A DNA stretch of 64,000 nt, taken from the NCBI RefSeq assembly GCF_000002995.4, contig NW_025062478.1, positions 5,618,001 through 5,682,000 of the forward strand. The letters are read 5' to 3'. The stretch is from Brugia malayi. Lineage: Eukaryota > Nematoda > Chromadorea > Rhabditida > Onchocercidae. A model generated the notes under the pieces. It was not told the DNA's origin. It was given only the letters and a program-made list of their open reading frames with translations, and searched no databases. The translations under genes and the position numbers were made by a program. Of the stretch, positions 26,001 through 39,700 are shown piece after piece (the first letter of the stretch is position 1; the number at the start of each line of letters is the position of its first letter).

Positions 26001-29000
26001 GGAATAATAAGAAATTAGGAAAAATGAAAAAAGAATATTAGTCTGCTCAGTTCAGATTATTTAATCAAACAGGCATTTAATTTTTTCTATAAAAGAAACT
26101 TATATGATTACATTGAGATGGAGATTGATATTAAATTAAATAGATAACAACAAATTGACTGAAATAATACAATTGTTCATGAATTGTCGAGAATATCATA
26201 CTAACTGCTTAAAACTCAATTACCTGGTCAAAGAACTGCGTTCGTTGTTCACTTTCCCATAAAGATTTATTTTTAGTGAAAGATCGCTGCTGTGATATCA
26301 GACAATGATTGTCGAGTAAAGAAACACATCTGTACGAATTAATTCAATGTCAAAATTAAGAATTTTCTTTTGAAGCAACTGTCTGTAATAGACTTAATTT
26401 TTATAAACTTAGAGATTTCAAGAAAAAAATAATTTAAAAATTCAATTAACTTCTCAACTCGTTTTCAAAATTCAATCTTTCAAATTATTCTAATTGAAAA
26501 TTATTGCAAAAATTACGCAAGAAATTGTCTGATTTTATGAAAATCGACCCCAGCCGTATGACATTCCGCAATCAGTACAATGAACATTGCTGTCGTTTGC
26601 AGCGATACTGTATCATTCGGAATATATTTCCAAGCACTACCGCAAGTTGATGCAGAAATGTATTGTTTATGACAGCGCTTCTTCATCTTTATTGCGCAAT
26701 TGCAGTAAATAGTACTTTTAGTCCAAACAGACACTTCTTTGATTGCACTTTGAAGACCAACTGAAAAGGTATAAAAAGTTATTTATCGGTGATTATCAAA
26801 ATAATTACCGCAGCGATTTCAACTGTAAGAGGTGTATTTATCAACATTCTGATGAAAACAAAAAATTTGTACAATAGAATTTTGGAAAGGGAAGGAAGTT
26901 TTAAAAGTTTAAAAAGCAAGTAGTCTTGAACCAATTGTCAGTCAAGTTATGAAATTGAAAAATTCAAAATTACCTTCGCAGAGATGAACTTTATCATCTT
27001 GCTTATGCCTGTTATCAGCCAATATCATGACATTCCGTGCATAATTTGATATCGAAGCTGATACCATATAAATATATGGAATTTGTAAAGCAAAAACAGT
27101 ACATGGAGCTGTTTCCCTTGCCTGATTTAACACACGTGATAGCCTGCACTTTATATAGTAACCGTCACCCCGTCCTAATCCATTCCTGAGATCATCCTGT
27201 AAAATTCATTCATTTTCGTTCCGTACTCTCTTTTTTACAGATTTTCAAGCACAAAAATTAACTAACCGTTGCAAAAGTAAAAGGAACATATTCTTCATGA
27301 ATTTCAACAGAAGGCAAAACAGCGATATTATCACTTGGACCATCCAAATCACTTCTTATCAACAATTTCACTTCTTTTGTACCATTTATAGGTGGCAGTA
27401 TTGCAGATGGTATGAAATGAAGTTTAGGAAACGGCACCTGAAAAAACTGATGTAAAAAGAGAATCACTTTCATCCCACCAAAATATTTCAACAGCCATGA
27501 TCGTAAATTATTATGAGTATAAGGTACTCAAATTAGTATATAAGAATTAGTTGCTAAAGAAAATAATATATGCATGTATTGAAATGAACAAAACAGGAAT
27601 TCAACATGCCATTGAAAAGGGAAACTTTTAAAAGATTAAGTTTGAGTTTACCTTTTGTTGTTCATCAAGTTCTTCCACCAATAATTTTCCATCTTCAACA
27701 ACTGGATAATAAGGTGAAATAATTGGAACAAATACTGCTAATGAGGAATTGATAAATGATGGCTAAAATTGAATTTTCACATTGTTATCAACTAAGTAAA
27801 ATTGTTAGATAAATCAAAAAATTTGAAATTTTTAGCTTGATGCATGAAGCATTTTTGCATTCTGTAACAAGACTTCAGACTTGGACAAAGCACACCTGAA
27901 CTATCAAGGTGACTGATACATGAGATGGAGATTTAACCGTAAGCTGATATGTTCCTTCAATAATCGAGAAAAACACAGCAGGTTCTGCAAGAAAATATGA
28001 ACCAATCTCAAGTAAATGAATGTGACCATATGATTGCTATCAAAAAGGAACATGAGTATGCAGAGAGTAGGAAATACTATAAAAGTTAAAAAATTTTTGT
28101 CCTATTGTTTTTTACCAAGAAATCTGAACCAATTCCTTCTCTGATTTATATATTTTTGGAAATTCAATGATTTTCAATTACCATCAGGTTTTGTCTGCCT
28201 CTTATCATCATAGCCAAGTACATCATTCCGGAGTATTATCTCCGCATCATTAACAATGTGAGTCGGATCTAACGCGCTCATTTCATCCATTACTGTTATT
28301 TGAAAATCGAATAAGTCCGAAGTAGCATAGTTACGATATTCTATCGTAAATAGTTGCTGTAAAAGATGTTTGATGCATGAAGAGAATAATTTAAGCATGC
28401 TAACATAGAAGATTTTGCTATTATTAAAATGATCTATATAAGCTATCTTCACAGCTCAAGCAATATTCTTTGATGATGCCGCTGTTGTTAATGAAAAATT
28501 TGGAAGTGTATTGACAGGGGGAGGGGGGGTAAAATTGATTGGTATGTTCATAATTATTTTACACTTCTATTCAAACAAAACCATAAATTTGCAGTTTTTA
28601 TTGCAATTCAACAGCACCTTATTTCCGTCCAATAAAATCAGGTCACCAGCTGTTGTCCAATTTAGAACTCCACTTGGTAGCGGTCGATAGCTGAGGAAGA
28701 GTACAAGTACTGATTCTGGATTATTGAATTCTGTGATATTTTGCAACGGTGGTTTGGTAGATACCAAAAATAGAGGACTTTGATCAGGTCGAATGGAAAT
28801 TCGTGGTGCAGCAACAAATCGATAGCCTTCTTTATTTATGATATTAACCTGACGTGAAACTAAGTGAGTTACTGAAATACTTAAGGAAGCAATTAACTGA
28901 TTAAATGCAATAACATAATGAATGAAAAGTAAATAAATTTGGGAATTGGAACAGAAGGGAACAGATTTCTTCTTCTGCACTTTTCCTACAAAATTAATGA

Positions 29001-32000
29001 ATAAACAAGGAAACCGTAATAATCTTAGGCGACATTCGTGTTGGGATGGAAATAAGTATCTCCGGTGGATATGATACAAATATCGATCTTTTTCGGTCAA
29101 CTTCTATTTGTTGCCTAAATTAAAGTCTAAGAGATTTCAAAAAACATGCCTGATACTTCTTAAACTGTACATTTACCAAATCAATTCCAAATGTTAATCT
29201 TAAAAAACAAATCAAATTGATTATAGGCTCATTGAATTAAATTATGCCTTATTTTCAGACCTGACAAGTTTCTTGGGAGTATTAATACACTTGAATTGAA
29301 GGATAAGAGTAGTGTTATCGAGAGTATTACCAGCAACAAATGTAACTCTGATTGACTTTGATTCGCCAACTGTTATACCTTTTGTTACCTAAAAATTTGC
29401 AAGTATCGGAAAATATTAAAGGAAATTTCAAAAAAAGAAGTAATGAATAATATTCTACGAAGAAAAACTTGTAGTAATCTGTCGGAATCACTTAAGCATT
29501 TCTGTTCTAAACTTAGTTTTAAAAAACATAGTAAGATCTAAACCTTTTCGTATTTCGTAATTTGTATTTTATCACGCGGTACGATTAATTCGAAGTGACA
29601 GTTTAGAAGTGCTTCTCCACCTTTATTTTTTATCTGATATTCTTCATCAATCTGTGCGCCCGGTTTCATTTTTATTTTAGGAGCATACTTAATATCAAAT
29701 TTATATGCAGCCCACGTTACATTATTGGATGATGTAGTGATAGTAGGTCTTGCTGCGCCAGGATGCACTACAACCTGAAATCAATCATTAAGTAAATGAA
29801 GTATGTGATACTAATAGTAGCTAATACATACAAGATTTTGAAATTAGTCCATAATTCCAAGATTATTTCCTCCGACGATGGACTAGTCGACCTATTTTCT
29901 ATTGCTGAATACATTTTGCCCAGTTGATATTTCAACATACCACAGATGTCGAAATTGTTTCATCGAATGGATAGTAATCAAAGTTAAAGTGACCATCGGC
30001 TCTACTTGTTGTTAAAGCATTTCCTACCATCTCGCCATTCTGGTAAACCAGCATTTCTACCGGAACCTCACCGATAAGCTGTAATGGCTTCTTAAAGCAC
30101 TGTAGAAAATGTCACGAAGTACAAGTAATTAATTGGACAAACTTTTCTCAATTTAGAAATAATTACATTATTAACTTAAAGCATATATTTATGCTTGCTT
30201 TAGGAATATTTAGGTAATATTTAATGTTATTCTTCCACTATTTTGCTGTGATAATTAACATTTGAAATAGGAACTTACTTTTTCATTATAATTAACAATC
30301 CCCTTAATCACTTTCATATTTGAATCGTCAGAACTTTCTACTTTAGTAATCACTGGGAAATATGTCGGTTTAACAGTTAAATTCCAACTAATTGCACTTC
30401 CACCGGTAAGTGAAGCAGTGGTAACATTTATAGTATATGGTTGGACACGTCCGATTGGCTGTGCCCAAAATACCATGCCATTTGGATAAATTATCATTCC
30501 TTTCGCATCTGTTTCAACGTTGAATATCGTATTTTCTTGCTATAACAAATAGTTATTTACTGTATTTAATTAATATTAATTGAAATTTTAAATGTTATAG
30601 AAAAAAGATACAAAGAAAAAATATATTAGCAATTTGCTCTAACAATTAGCTCATTAAAGCTTCAGTAATTAGAAGTCAAGAAAAATATTTTCATACGCAA
30701 TTCTCGCAGTATAATAAATAAGTTAATGTGATTCGATTTTAAAATAAATGAATGAGTTTTGTGAACTTTGCAGTATGAAATTCACAATAATGAGTAAAGA
30801 GAGAAATCATATGGACAAATGATCTCTAATTTGCTGACTAAATATTAAATCTGGCATAAACTATATTTATTTCTTTTAAACTTCTTTTAAAAATATCAGC
30901 AAACCTGAATAGGAATTTTGACAGTGTAAGGTTCACCTTCTACAGCTTGTATTAATTTTTCATTACTCAAAATCTCACGATCCAACTTTGGTAGAACTTT
31001 GGTCTAAAAAATAGCTTATAGAAGAAGCTTTTCCTACATTCTAATGAATTAGATTAGTGTAATTGATTGCACGTCAGCAACAAAAGTTCCAGAAAATATT
31101 TTTGTTGTATTCTTCGCTATAGCCAAAAAATCCAAGTTTTTTGTCTCCTACAGAAGCCTTCTAACTCTTCAAGATGAGATATCGAGTTTTAATAAAACTC
31201 AATATTTAACTACAACTTGGACAATGCTACAGTGAAGTACTTAGAGAGGATTTATGAAAGCACTTTTTAGAGACCTAACTCGGAGAATTTATTAAAGTTT
31301 AAGCTGCAATGTAAAATGATCACCTGCTCACAAAATGTGCCATCGCGACCTGTCGGACATACACAAATTGCTCCTATACAGTAACCTTTGCACTCTGCTT
31401 GATTGCATTCATTGTATAAAGTGAAGTGGATCTGTCAATAAAAATATTCTGCCCAAATCTTAACTCAGCCAGAAGTAAGCAAATGTTATTTTAATGCTAT
31501 TAATGTACTACTTCTCACCACTGCATTAAACACTGTTACCAATAGATTAAATTTGGCCAAATTTTAAATGAAATTAAATTAACATGCACCAGGCGCTTGT
31601 CAAGAAAAGGGACCACTTTGTCGGATCCATATGGAATGATATTGAACAGATAGCGGCCTGGTAAAGCTAGATCTGGAATTGTGCAGCGTACTAACGATGA
31701 CGAGACATAAAAACCATCGGATGCTATGCTACCATATAAGCACGTGTAACGCCTCGATGGTACACTGGAAATGTTGTCGTTTTTAAAAACTGAATGTATC
31801 GAAATAAATTTTTATTGAATCTATAAGATTAGAGATTTGACTAATTCTTAGATAAATGTTGCAATTAGAAATACGTTATCCAATATTTATCTGCAGAGTC
31901 TGGAATTTTACAGTTTGTTAACAAAGAATATTTGCATTGCTTACGTTTGAAAATTGCTCCCAATTTTATTGTCGACATGTTCGGCAGTTTTTTATTCTTT

Positions 32001-34944
32001 ACTCTGTTAACAGGTTGTCAGCTCTTTGTTTCATCTAATTTTCTATTTTGATATTCATTCTTATGAGCAACTGATACAATGTTAAAATCTAACTCTTACT
32101 GTATAAAGAGTAAAGATCATTTGACTGGGGCAGTTTTTTACTCATAGTAATCATGCACCTTTATTGTAAATCACTCCTATTCTACAGACCAAAGAAAGTA
32201 ATGGTTGAATTGGTGAGAACCGCTTCGAACACAATGCGCTTTCTCCGCTCTTCCAGATCTACTTCCTCAAACTTTCTGATTTGTCCAGTAACTTAGATGA
32301 ACGATAATCTTCATTTCAATAAAATAAAAATTGATCAATCTTTTCTGCGAAGCATTTTCTATTCGGTTCTATAGTCTGTATGAATCAGATCCTGTTTCAC
32401 AACAATTATAATCCTTGCTCAATCTGATCTATCATTTATTTGATAATGAAATTTTCCATTAGCTACAACGTTGATATTAAAATGATTGCAAGAAGGCATA
32501 ACGACTACGAATTTTCCGGTTATTTCAAGAAGATTTCAATGTTTAAATGATAAAAATTATTCAGTAATTTAATTTTACCGTAAGCAAGTCATATTTCTTG
32601 AAGCGTAAAAGAAGCTTATATTGGTGTATCAGTTTTATGCAAAAAAAAAAAGAAAAAATATCCACTTTATGATTATAAATTCACTCGTCACTTTATATAT
32701 TTCTTAAAAACTTACAAAGGTAAATCATTGCCATAAACTAAAATATTTTCTCCCTTCTGATGAATTCCAGCAGCTGTTGGTAAAACATACAATACAGCTG
32801 GCATAACGTCACATTTATCAGTAGCACAAATTTCACAGTTTGGACCAGCCCATCCACTACGACATATACAAGTTCTAAATGACTGTTAGAATTTTCGAAT
32901 ATTCAACAAATTAGTGAATAAAATTGAAGATAGGACAACTTTTTCATGTATTTCATCCATCAAAAAGTCGGCAACATGAAAATAAAACAATAACCTTTAT
33001 TGTTTTGTTTATATGTCATCCACGTTTGGTACGTTAATGCAGAATGGTGATGTAATTTTTCGAATTCATTTTTAATATTTGCTTATGTTTCACTGCACTT
33101 TTTGCTACTTTTACTGAGGTTCTTTTAGCTTAACTTCTAATTTCAAAAAACTTTTTCCTATTAGCTTCTTTGCTCTCAATATCAAATAAATTAACTAAAT
33201 TGTTTTTCACCAGTGAACTTTCTTAAAGTAAGCAGCTTTTTGACCTGAATGCCGTAAGTTTCCCAGCAATCATCCCATGGAAGTAAATTGGAGAATTTCA
33301 TTTCCAGAAATGAACTCATCAATTGCAAGTTTTAAGTGTTAGTGAATTATTATTAATGCAGATCTAGTATACAAAGGATAAAGTTTGAACATACGTTAAC
33401 TTCATATTGCAGTATGATATTAAGAAGACAAACTATTAGAAAAAAAAAATTAGAAATTAAGAGAAAGTGATAAACCTCGTATTCAAGTTGCAACGTCCGT
33501 GAATACATTTGGCATCACAGAGATCGCAAATTGGACCCTCACAAATCGAGCAATCATCACCAGTAAATCCATGAAAACATTCGCACATCTGAGGCCGAAC
33601 ACACGTGCCGGAACCGGAGCAGTTATTTAACTGGTCACATAGTGCACTTGAGCAAAACGGTCCCGCCCAACCGCTTTCACAAACGCATGCATTGTCGATG
33701 CATAAGCCATGATTGTTGCAATTTATGCTTGAACAGTTCCATATTTGTTTGCTGCAGTCAACACCTGAAAATTTTTGAGTTTCATTCATTAAAAAGACAT
33801 AATATTAAAAATGAATTATTTATCGGCAAATTAGAACTTGAAATATTACTTGCTTCCTTTGGTAGTAATAGTTTCCGGAATTCATAGAAAGTACATCACT
33901 GATATTTTAAATGCATTAAAATTAACTAACTAATGGAATCATTTTCATTATCGTATATGTCAGAATAGCCATCTCAATTGATGGATCTCATTTTTGATTT
34001 AGCGCTCCTGTTTTTTCCTGAGACTATTTGAACTATGAATTCAATAGACAAGGAACAGCATTATAATGTCTGAGCCTTTCAGACCTGGAAAGATACCAAC
34101 CCTCAAACATTGGTTCACAATCACATTCATTAAGTGATACACAGGTACCATGCCCAGTACAATTATTCACCAAATGACAGGTGGGCTCCGAACAATCTTG
34201 ACGTTGAAAGCCATCGAAGCACTGGCAAACATTTGGTGCTATACAATAACCATTCCTTGAGCAGTTTTTTAAGGCTGAACACGATATTTTCGCACAATCA
34301 GGCCCTGTATAACCAACATTACAGCGGCAAACATTTAGACCTAAAATATGAGAAGGTTTCCCTAGAAATTTGTAAACTAAAAAGCCCACAATTTCAAGTC
34401 TTATATCAATTAGTAAACAGTTATCACTGTGTCAACAATGATAATCGCTACTTACCGATACATTGTCCATTATGAGAGCAATTTGAAACAGACAAACAAT
34501 CTTGAGCAGCTCGTTTTCGGCCAATTGAATTGATTTGTGTTTGACCTGTATTGAGAGACTTTTTTTCTAATTCAAAAAAAAAATGTTATTTACATAATTC
34601 AGAAGAAAGTTGATCGGTTGAGAAAAAATCATATGAGGTAGAACTTAAGATCATTAATTGACTCCCTAGAATTTCAAATATTTATTGTAATTAGGACCAG
34701 TATGATACAACCTAAAGAATTCTAACCTTTCAGCTCCAAAACGTCTTCTTTGCTGTAAACATATCAACATCTTTCCAGTAGTTCCAATCAGTATTTATTA
34801 TCTTAAAAAAGATTGCTTCAACAATATTGGTGACACAAATTGAAGACCAAAGAAAAAAAATCGTTACAGTTGAATAAGTGAATCCTTTTGATTCATTCTA
34901 TTGATATATATATATATCAGAAAAATCCCGAAAAAAAATATATA

Positions 34945-34991
<47 letters not shown>

Positions 34992-36719
34992 AAAATCCCG
35001 AAAAAATTGATATATATCAGGAATAATACGGCACAATATCTTTTATATAATCCAAGTGTATGTTTACGAAAGCAAAAGTTTGTATACATTAGGAACAACT
35101 TCCTGCTTTCACTATTGGTTCACTACTTCCCGGTTGGAAACAAAATTAAGGGCTCGCAGAGCATGCATAAAAACTTTTTTGCATAAAAAAAAAAGTTCTG
35201 CATAAAAACTTGGGCGTTAAAAGCTAAATTTTCATTCTTGATTTCTATTCCACCCTCACCTTGATCAATTATTTGTTTTTTACTTTATAGCGGCCATTAT
35301 GTAATAAAATTTTGTCCAGCAATTACTGGAACAACAACAAATTATATGAGTCAAAAGCGCTTAAACTTTCATCTCTGTAAACTGTTTGTTATTAAAGCAT
35401 TACAAAACATTCCATAAGTCATATTGATGTTGTAAAGTTATGCACAACTCAAATACAAATCACTTATTGACTCATTCTTTGAATTACCTCACTTACAGAT
35501 ACATATTTTTGAGTTCTTAATGACAGATATGACATGAAGGTGGTTACATTTCTAGTATCGACGCTATAACTTACTTCTTTGTTTGCATGTTTGCTGACCA
35601 TGTTCTCGAATTCGTTACCACTCACGTGAAAGTGAGAAGTGGTAACGATTAGCGAGTCACCAGAATTTTGATTCCCGCTGAAACGATTATTCTGGATGGT
35701 ACCATTGAATCGGTTCATATTTGTTGCCGAAGCAAGCAATGACCATTCACCTTTGTTTTCCACAAATATATTCTGCGAAATATTGACTGCTGGGCCAGGT
35801 TGTATATTCTTCTATACATGAAATCGAATTGAAGGTATAAGAAGAAATGATATGAATGATTCAAGTAAAGATCAGAAAGTAGAAACGAAATTGTACCATT
35901 GGCGATACGTAAATGGCTAGCGTTCCTTTTCGTCCATTTCCATTGTTTCTAATGAAAGTATTTCGAGGTATTTTCGTATTCTCACAACCTTCCAACGTTA
36001 TACGCATTGCTAAATTGTCATTCTTCGAGAAATGATTTTTTTCAATAAATATCGTTGGTACCCTCTGCTTTTTTCCACTTAATGGACACTAAAATAAAGA
36101 ATCGCTTTGTAAAAATGACGAATGGTACTTATATTTTTACCATTTAATTATAAATGATAGCCAGCTAACCTTTGAAACTATAATAACAGATGGAAGCATA
36201 ATCGAAGCAAAATTTGAAGTATTTAGACAAAGCGAATAATAGGATTTCATATTGAGTAAAATACCGCCACTGCCCCGTTCCTGTTTTTGGACTGTTAGAT
36301 TGTTGAGAACAATCGAATCCAGTCCATTCTGTTCCCTCTGAACAATAATAATCCCGAACGAACCACTATTTTCCAACTGTAATTTGATTTTCTTTTTAAA
36401 TTTTGTTTCTAAAAATTCTCAAACAATTTTCCAATCTTTTCTTTCGTTTAGTGGTTTAAAAACTCATTTATATTTCAACAATAAAATATACCAACCACAA
36501 TATTTTGCAGTATTATTTTGCCAGCTGGATCCACGAAATCTATTCCCGCTTCTGCACAATCTATTATTTGAACATTTCTGAAACACATAATTTTGCGCTA
36601 CTAAAAAACAAAAAGATTGAAGAATTTTAATAATAAAATTGTTTAAAAGATTGCAATTTTTATTTGCAAAACAAAATTAATTTTGTATCCGAAAATATCT
36701 TACATCTGAATAACAAAAT

Positions 36720-36781
<62 letters not shown>

Positions 36782-39700
36782 TAATTCCTTAATTCCACAG
36801 ACGCAAACTTTTTATTAACCAATCTATACAAGTTGAAAATTAGTAACCTTAGCGTATAAGTTATACCTGATAGCAAGAGTATCATTTATTTGACGTTTTA
36901 GGATCCGAATACCATTTGCGCGTGATTGCAGGATGACTGATTCACCCATATCAAAAGTACCATTGTATGTAGTTGTAATCAAAATACCAGTAAAGATCGG
37001 TCGTATGATTCGCATATTTTGAATTGATATATTTGACGAACTAACGTTCAACCCAACTTTTACATTTTCCAAAATGCAATAGCTTGCATGGATAATGCCA
37101 CCTAGAAATCAAAGCAAGAACTTCTTACTTATGACTTGATAATGTTTTGGATTTTTCCGCCTATCTAACTTAATCTAGAAGAGAGATTGGAATCGAAAAA
37201 ATAGTATAATTACAATAATAATAATTAATAACGGTATTTTGGTAATGGTATTGATATGGTATTTTTATTGAGAATTCATTTTTAATCAGTTACGTCTTAA
37301 CTTAAACTTTTGCAGTATGCAAATCATAGAAAAGTACAGTAAGGCACAATTTAATTTGCATCACATATTTAATTACAAGTGAATATTTTTACTGAACTAA
37401 TAAATTCCAAAAATAAAATATCTATATTTAATGAAGAAGGGCGTACCCTGATTGAGAATAATTCCAAGCCATGGTGCATGACCAGAACTTTTCAATAAAA
37501 TTGGATGGTCTTGTTGGCCTAGCAAGTGTAGAACACCTAAATTTATTTTTTGATTCTTTTTTGTGTTTGAAATTTCATGCTGACTATTTTCATCATTAAT
37601 TTAAGTATACGTTAGAATGACTGAACTTTTCTTAACTTCTTGCCAACATATTATCCGATGTAAAAGTAATTCTGTAGCTTAATTTAATTTAAGAATGACA
37701 AACCAAAAACGATGATTCCATGATTCGGTTTAAAATGTAACGCAGATCCTTTATGAAAAACTGCTACTTCATCTTTTCCTATTATCAGCGATGTAGCAAA
37801 TCTAAATTTCTCTGACCAATTGAAAAATTGAGTTTCGAATGATTTCTTTGCAGTAGAAGTTATTGTTTTAAAAATTTGCTTCTGATTATCATATATATCA
37901 CTCGTATGTGACAATATGACAATGGATAATGCAGGTGGAAAATTGATTTTGCAAAAAGTAGCATACGCTTTCAAAGAAGAAGGATTTCCTGATCGCTCAA
38001 TGCCAATCATCGGTAATTTTTCAAATTCAACACTCAGGAATGGCGTCGCAATCACAGGGATTAATGATTTGTCTCTTTTGTTATCGCAAATTCGACTCAT
38101 CACCTGGTAATAGTAATAATACTTGCTAAAAGCTATTATTAGATTACTTCCATGTACAGGAATAAATATCGAATGAAAGAAGGTGGAATTTTGAAGAAGA
38201 CGCCAAAAGCCTAATAAATTCACATTACATTAATTTCCCATAAAATTAGAACTGAAAAATGACTTCTCCTTGATTAGCTGTGCCCCAGTAATTATTGATG
38301 GCATTGATGGATGTCCCTATTGATAGTTTTAGTCCAGAATGTAGTTCACAACGAGCCTAAAAAGTTTTCGCAATCAGAATTTAATACAAAAATCTTCAGA
38401 ATTAATCAAAAAATTATCTAATCAGTCACAACAGTAGTGATAAGGAAAGTAATTATGAGAATTAGAGTACTAAGTTTATAGCTATATTTCATTTAATTCA
38501 CAAAAAATCAAAAAAATTTCTTGAACTTTTTTACATTTTTACATTCACCTTAGAATTATGAAAAGTATTATAGGAAATGTTGACATAATTTGCCGCCAGA
38601 TATACTGCATTCAAAGCCAAATTTTCCAGAAATGAATTTTTTGCAATAATAATTTCAGCATTTGTTGGCGTGTTTCTTGGTTCAGTTCGACCGATTAATA
38701 AAATGATTTCCATAGCGTTCCGTAAAAACCGATTATCATTTATTTGAATGCGAGCATCTGAAATTGATGCAAGGAAGACTGATCAACAATTTTTTTAATC
38801 GTCCTCATAGACTTGAAAGTAAGAAGTTTTTATTACTAACTCGAATTATTTTGATAGATGGAATGCTCTAATGAAAATTCTGGAGAATGTAAAAATGTAA
38901 AATGCAAACCTTTGTCATTTTCATTCATTCCTAATTCGATAACCGAATTAAGTGTAGTATTAGAGTGGAACACATTTTGTCGAAATTTGTTATTTTCAAT
39001 CAAAATATTCGTTTTTCCTTTGATTTTATCAGCAATTATGGATGCTCCTCGATTCCACATCCAATTTCCATTCAACAAATGCAAATTGCTATCAGTAACA
39101 TCTCGAAAAACAATCCCACCATTATTACTCCGCCAACGGCAATCGCCTAATAGGAAATTAGCACCACTAATATTTTTAACCAAAATAGCTTCCCTGTAAT
39201 GAAGATGAAGCCATGGTTAGTCTGGTATTTAAAAAAATTCCGCATCCAATTTCCATTCAGCAAATGCAAATTGTTATCAGTAACATCTCGAAAAGCAATC
39301 CCACCATTATTACTTCACCAACGGCAATTGCCCAATAGAAAATCATACCCAGAATTGTGAGCCTTGAAAGTGGTGGAAAAGCATTTAACTTGAACTTGTT
39401 GTCCGTTCTGTATTTGTAAACCATGCTGACCATTAGAGCCAAAAAAAGAATCATACACTTCTAATGTTGACCCATTTGCTAAGTATGTTGAGATGCCATT
39501 TTCGTTGTTAGAAAAAAATTGACTTGATATAACAGTGACATGAAGGGTTCCTTCTAGCAAAAGACCATTTATTTGATTTGACTCTGAGACTATCTCTTCT
39601 AGGACAAAATGACCCTGTAAAATGTCACATAATTTTATGACTATATAACGACTTAACTGCAAATTATGGCACAGCTAAAATAATCATACTTAATTCAATA

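Noticed and set aside
28848..29261. Direct joining of matrix exons 30 and 32
   Set aside because: It gives a stop codon or requires a poor donor. A 100-nt exon at 29015-29114 with good signals fits both phases.
36700..36885. Protein with a long YIYIYI run
   Set aside because: It is the translation of an (AT)n microsatellite inside an intron.
38858..39199. Plus-strand open frames of 61-113 codons
   Set aside because: They are antisense to exon 10 of the matrix gene and have no independent evidence.
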